A stretch of 64,000 nucleotides of DNA from positions 62,001 through 126,000 of the forward strand of contig JACKNZ010000007.1 in the NCBI GenBank assembly GCA_024234595.1, read 5' to 3'. Within the stretch, counting starts at the first letter, position 1. Each line of letters starts with the position of its first letter. This document shows positions 60,870 through 64,000 of the stretch, in pieces. The translations under genes and the position numbers were made by a program. The notes under the pieces were generated by a model that did not search any database, was not told the DNA's origin, and saw only the letters and a program-made list of their open reading frames with translations. The DNA comes from Moraxellaceae bacterium (GTDB lineage Bacteria > Pseudomonadota > Gammaproteobacteria > Pseudomonadales > Moraxellaceae).

Positions 60870-62276
60870 ATGAATACCAATCTTCAATATGTTGAGGATG
60901 ATGTGGTTGCCTCCTTAAAAGTACCACCACATAGCCTGACTTTAGAACAAGCCATTTTATCGGGTCTAATGACCGAACCCGAAATTTGGGATAGCTTAGA
61001 ATCTATTGTGGGAGAGCATGATTTTTACTCGCCACGTCATAAGTTTATTTTTGCAGCGATTGCCCATCTGATTCATGCTCAACAACCGTGTGATGCCTTA
61101 TTGGTTGCCAAATATATGGAAGATATTGGCACACTCGCCAAAGCAGGAGGTGAAGCCTATTTAGAGCAAATTTTAAAAGACTCGCCTGCGACCACTGCCA
61201 ATATTTTAATTTATGCCGAGCGCGTGCGTGAATTTTCGGTATTACGGCAACTCATTAGCTCCACTAACGAAATCGCCACCCTTGCCTTTCACCCCAAAGG
61301 CGAATCGGCTTTAACGATTTTAGACCAAGCCGAAACCAAAATTTTTGCCATTGCTGAGCAACAAAAAAATCGCTCGGTTAAAAGTGGCCCACAACTCATC
61401 AAACCTTTATTGGCTAAAACTGTTCAAAAAATTGATGAGCTGTATCACTCTACCGAAGCCTTAACAGGCATTAGCACAGGCTTTACCGATTTAGACAAAC
61501 GCACTCAAGGTTTTCAGGGTGGTAGTTTAGTGATTGTGGCGGCACGTCCAAGTATGGGTAAAACCACCTTTGCCATGAACTTGGTCGAAAGCGTGATTTT
61601 TAATACCCAACTACCTGCTTTAGTGTTTTCGATGGAAATGCCCTCCGAGCAACTGTTACTCAGAATGTTGTCTTCGATTGGTGGCGTTGACCAAGGACGG
61701 ATTCGCTCAGGTAAACTCGAAGATGAAGATTGGCCGCGTGTTACTTCGGCCATGACCCAACTCAGCGAAAAGTTACTTTATATTGACGACAGTGCTGCTC
61801 TGCCCCCTTCGGAAGTTCGTGCCAGAGCGCGGCGTGTGGCGCGTGACCACGGTGGCAAAATGGGTCTAATTATGGTGGACTATTTGCAACTGATGCGCGT
61901 ACCGGGTTTTGATGCAGGCAACCGTGTTAATGAAGTGGGTGAAATTTCTCGCTCTTTAAAAGCCTTAGCTAAAGAATTGGATTGCCCTGTGGTGGCCTTG
62001 TCGCAGCTTAGCCGTAATGTTGAACAACGTCCTAACAAACGGCCTGTTATGTCTGACTTGCGCGAGTCGGGTGCTATTGAGCAAGACGCTGATTTAATTA
62101 TGTTTATTTATCGGGACGAGGTATATAATCCCGAATCTAAAGACAAAGGCACCGCCGAAATTATTATTGCCAAACAGCGTAACGGCCCTATTGGTACTTC
62201 ACGTTTAGCTTTTTTAGGCCATTTAACCAAATTTGCTGATTTAGCTCCCGAATACTATCGACCCGATGATGAATAA
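60870..62276 (+). CDS. dnaB: Replicative DNA helicase DnaB
   Basis: A 468-residue hexameric helicase that unwinds DNA at the replication fork. The N-terminal primase-interacting domain (about 15-120, starting PHSLTLEQAILSGLM), a linker, and the RecA-like C-terminal domain with Walker A ARPSMGKTTF (about 224-233), MIMVDYLQLM-type Walker B and SDLRESGAIEQDADLI are visible. AGGA precedes the ATG. Its TAA overlaps the alr ATG by one base (TAATG), coupling the two. No intein interrupts it. Confidence 0.98.
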   Translation: MNTNLQYVEDDVVASLKVPPHSLTLEQAILSGLMTEPEIWDSLESIVGEHDFYSPRHKFIFAAIAHLIHAQQPCDALLVAKYMEDIGTLAKAGGEAYLEQILKDSPATTANILIYAERVREFSVLRQLISSTNEIATLAFHPKGESALTILDQAETKIFAIAEQQKNRSVKSGPQLIKPLLAKTVQKIDELYHSTEALTGISTGFTDLDKRTQGFQGGSLVIVAARPSMGKTTFAMNLVESVIFNTQLPALVFSMEMPSEQLLLRMLSSIGGVDQGRIRSGKLEDEDWPRVTSAMTQLSEKLLYIDDSAALPPSEVRARARRVARDHGGKMGLIMVDYLQLMRVPGFDAGNRVNEVGEISRSLKALAKELDCPVVALSQLSRNVEQRPNKRPVMSDLRESGAIEQDADLIMFIYRDEVYNPESKDKGTAEIIIAKQRNGPIGTSRLAFLGHLTKFADLAPEYYRPDDE

Positions 62277-63349
62277 TGCGTAATGCTCATTTAACCATTA
62301 ACCACCAAGCCCTGCTACACAATGTTGCACAGATTAAACGCTATGCCCCACAATCCAAAGTGATGGCCATGGTTAAAGCCGATGCTTATGGTCATGGTGC
62401 TGTTGTTGTTTCCAATATCATCAAAAATCATGTTGATGCGCTTGGTGTGGCTTTTTTGGCCGAAGCGATTGCTTTGCGAGAGGCTGGCATTCATTGCCCG
62501 ATTGCTATTTTAGAAGGCGTATTTAGTACCAATGAGCTTGATTTGGCTTTTAAACACGATTGTTATTTAGTGGTGCATCAACAAGCACAAGTTGATTTTT
62601 TAAGCCAATATGCTGGCAATAAAAAAACCTTAATTTGGCTAAAAGTAGATAGTGGTATGCATCGTTTGGGCTTTACACCGCAAGATATCACAAGTGCCTA
62701 TACTCAACTCCGTGCATTGCCTTGTGTACACGACATTATTTTGACCAGTCATTTTGCCTGTGCCGATGATTTAGGCTCTCCCAAAACGTCACAACAACTG
62801 CAAGTGCTTGATGAGCTTACCAAACAATTACCGCCACTCGCACGCAGTTTTGCCAACTCAGCGGCTATTTTGGCGTGGCCACAAACGCATCATCAGTGGG
62901 TACGGGCTGGCATTATGTTGTATGGCAGCTCACCTTTTGCTAATAAAACTGCTCACGATTTTAACTTGCAAGCTGTGATGACCCTCAAAACCCAGTTAAT
63001 CGCCATACAACACCTTAAACAAGGCGAAACAGTGGGTTATGGCTCAACATGGCAAGCGCAACGCGATACCCGTTTAGGCGTGATTGCCATTGGCTATGGT
63101 GATGGTTATCCGCGTCATCTTTTGCCCAACACGCCTGTATTGGTCAATGGTCAAAAAACCGTGATTATTGGACGGGTGAGTATGGATATGATAACCGTTG
63201 ATTTAACAGACATTGAGGCACAAATAGGCGATGATGTGACTTTGTGGGGCGAGGGTTTATCTGCCGATACCATTGCCAACTCTGCTAATACCATTAGTTA
63301 TGAGCTATTTTGCCAAATCACCCAACGTGTCACTCGATTTATTGCATAA
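62276..63349 (+). CDS. alr: Alanine racemase
   Basis: A 357-residue PLP enzyme making D-alanine for peptidoglycan. PLP-binding lysine K34 lies in MAMVKADAYGHG; the second catalytic Tyr is expected in the GYGSTW region (about 257), and RAGIMLYGSSP and VSMDMITVDLT are family signatures. The gene lies immediately after dnaB, as in Pseudomonas, and ends before a terminator at 63505. Only one racemase is visible in this window. Confidence 0.97.
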   Translation: MRNAHLTINHQALLHNVAQIKRYAPQSKVMAMVKADAYGHGAVVVSNIIKNHVDALGVAFLAEAIALREAGIHCPIAILEGVFSTNELDLAFKHDCYLVVHQQAQVDFLSQYAGNKKTLIWLKVDSGMHRLGFTPQDITSAYTQLRALPCVHDIILTSHFACADDLGSPKTSQQLQVLDELTKQLPPLARSFANSAAILAWPQTHHQWVRAGIMLYGSSPFANKTAHDFNLQAVMTLKTQLIAIQHLKQGETVGYGSTWQAQRDTRLGVIAIGYGDGYPRHLLPNTPVLVNGQKTVIIGRVSMDMITVDLTDIEAQIGDDVTLWGEGLSADTIANSANTISYELFCQITQRVTRFIA

Positions 63350-63504
63350 ATTTTGCAAAATATTCTTGCACAATCAGCATAGCCGTCTATGCTTAAAATG
63401 ATAGCAAACCAAGAGGAGAAACAACATTAAGATGAGTTTTTTACAATTTGTTTGTTAATCATGCAAGGCAGAAATGCCTACATTGTCCGTCATGCAGACG
63501 AACC

Positions 63505-63540
63505 AACCCCGCTACAATTGCTTTGTTACGCGGGGTTTTA
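63505..63540. terminator. Terminator between alr and the HEAT-repeat gene
   Basis: An 8-bp stem AACCCCGC / GCGGGGTT with an inner TACAA / TTGTTA pairing is followed by TTTTAATTTTTT on the plus strand. It lies 155 bp beyond alr; the intervening stretch carries a strong AGAGGAG site but no gene I can support. Confidence 0.8.
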
Positions 63541-63545
63541 ATTTT

Positions 63546-63986
63546 TTACCATGTACACAACAAAGGACGACCATTACGCGCCAAGATTTTGTTTTTGGCT
63601 GTTTCTGCATTCAAACGTAGCTCTTGCGCTTTAATGGTCGGCTGCTCGTCAGCCAATCTCTCCAATAGCATATCTATGCCTTCTACCGCACGATAACCCC
63701 CAACATCACCTAACACCGTCAATGCCTCTAAATTGATGGTGCGAGTATCGCGCTTTAAATTATTTAAAAAAGTCACCATTACCGCAGGATGACATGAACC
63801 GCCTAATAATTGCGCAACCGCCACCACAATCGTTTTATCCTCTTCGGCATCTAACATATTGATTAAACGCTGTAATGCCGCATCAGGTAATTTTCCCATA
63901 AAGACATTTAAACCTTGCACTGCGGCCATTCTAATCTCAGCACTTGGCGCAACTAAGGCTTTGGCTAACTGCTCAGGGGTTGTCAT
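63546..63986 (-). CDS. HEAT-repeat protein, possibly truncated by the window end
   Basis: A 146-residue protein of HEAT/armadillo-like helical repeats (about 8-35, 36-68, 69-103), for example EIRMAAVQGLNVFMGKLPDAALQRL. Such solenoids are protein-binding scaffolds; the function is unknown. The ATG at 63986 has no Shine-Dalgarno, and the frame stays open to the window edge at 64000, so the true start is probably outside. It converges with alr across a terminator. Confidence 0.65.
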   Translation of the reverse strand: MTTPEQLAKALVAPSAEIRMAAVQGLNVFMGKLPDAALQRLINMLDAEEDKTIVVAVAQLLGGSCHPAVMVTFLNNLKRDTRTINLEALTVLGDVGGYRAVEGIDMLLERLADEQPTIKAQELRLNAETAKNKILARNGRPLLCTW

Positions 63987-64000
63987 GGCTTGTACATCTT

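Overview
The window looks like chromosomal DNA of a gammaproteobacterium of the Pseudomonadales, most probably a low-GC, lipid-handling member of the Moraxellaceae. Three conserved gene blocks have the order familiar from Pseudomonas: gatCAB / mreBCD-maf-rng-yhdP-nitrilase, radC / coaBC-dut-algC-argB, and rpsF-rpsR-rplI-dnaB-alr. The low GC, a wax-type fatty acyl reductase, a secreted lipase with its foldase and ornithine-lipid genes favour Moraxellaceae, but the sequence alone does not fix the genus.

Layout. 1-8.5 kb: infA, then leftward genes for a methyltransferase, a cyclic-nucleotide-binding protein, a nitrilase-family amidase, yhdP and rng. 8.6-26.9 kb: one enormous leftward autotransporter locus (about 6,100 codons if read through) made of an N-terminal signal peptide, a long beta-helix passenger of beta-strand repeats including about two dozen near-identical 88-residue (264 bp) units, and a C-terminal beta-barrel. 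As written it is split into four open frames by a 1-base deletion near 11,974 and by two noisy, deletion-rich intervals (about 15,709-16,350 and 17,366-17,723). It sits between maf and rng, inside a normally contiguous cell-shape operon. 27.1-33.7 kb: maf, mreDCB leftward and gatCAB rightward.

34-53 kb is an accessory and lipid-rich stretch: fatty acid desaturase, NMN adenylyltransferase-Nudix fusion, SpmA/SpmB-type membrane protein, lytic transglycosylase, orphan ParA, two-domain fatty acyl reductase, lipase divergent from an AraC regulator plus lipase foldase, SirB2 and BolA proteins, a ferritin-like diiron protein, a Tat-exported FecR-domain protein with a metallo-beta-lactamase-fold hydrolase, olsBA for ornithine lipids, and a PAS-PAS-GGDEF diguanylate cyclase. 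53-64 kb is housekeeping: argB, long-form algC, dut, coaBC, radC, rpsF-rpsR-rplI with an S6:S18-type leader, dnaB, alr and a HEAT-repeat protein running to the window edge.

Intergenic spaces carry many small palindromic repeats of at least five families, one of them nested inside another, and one family with a covarying internal hairpin. A cluster of DnaA-box-like sites beside an AT-rich stretch lies at 37.7-38.1 kb. No rRNA, tRNA, CRISPR array, transposase or phage gene was recognised.
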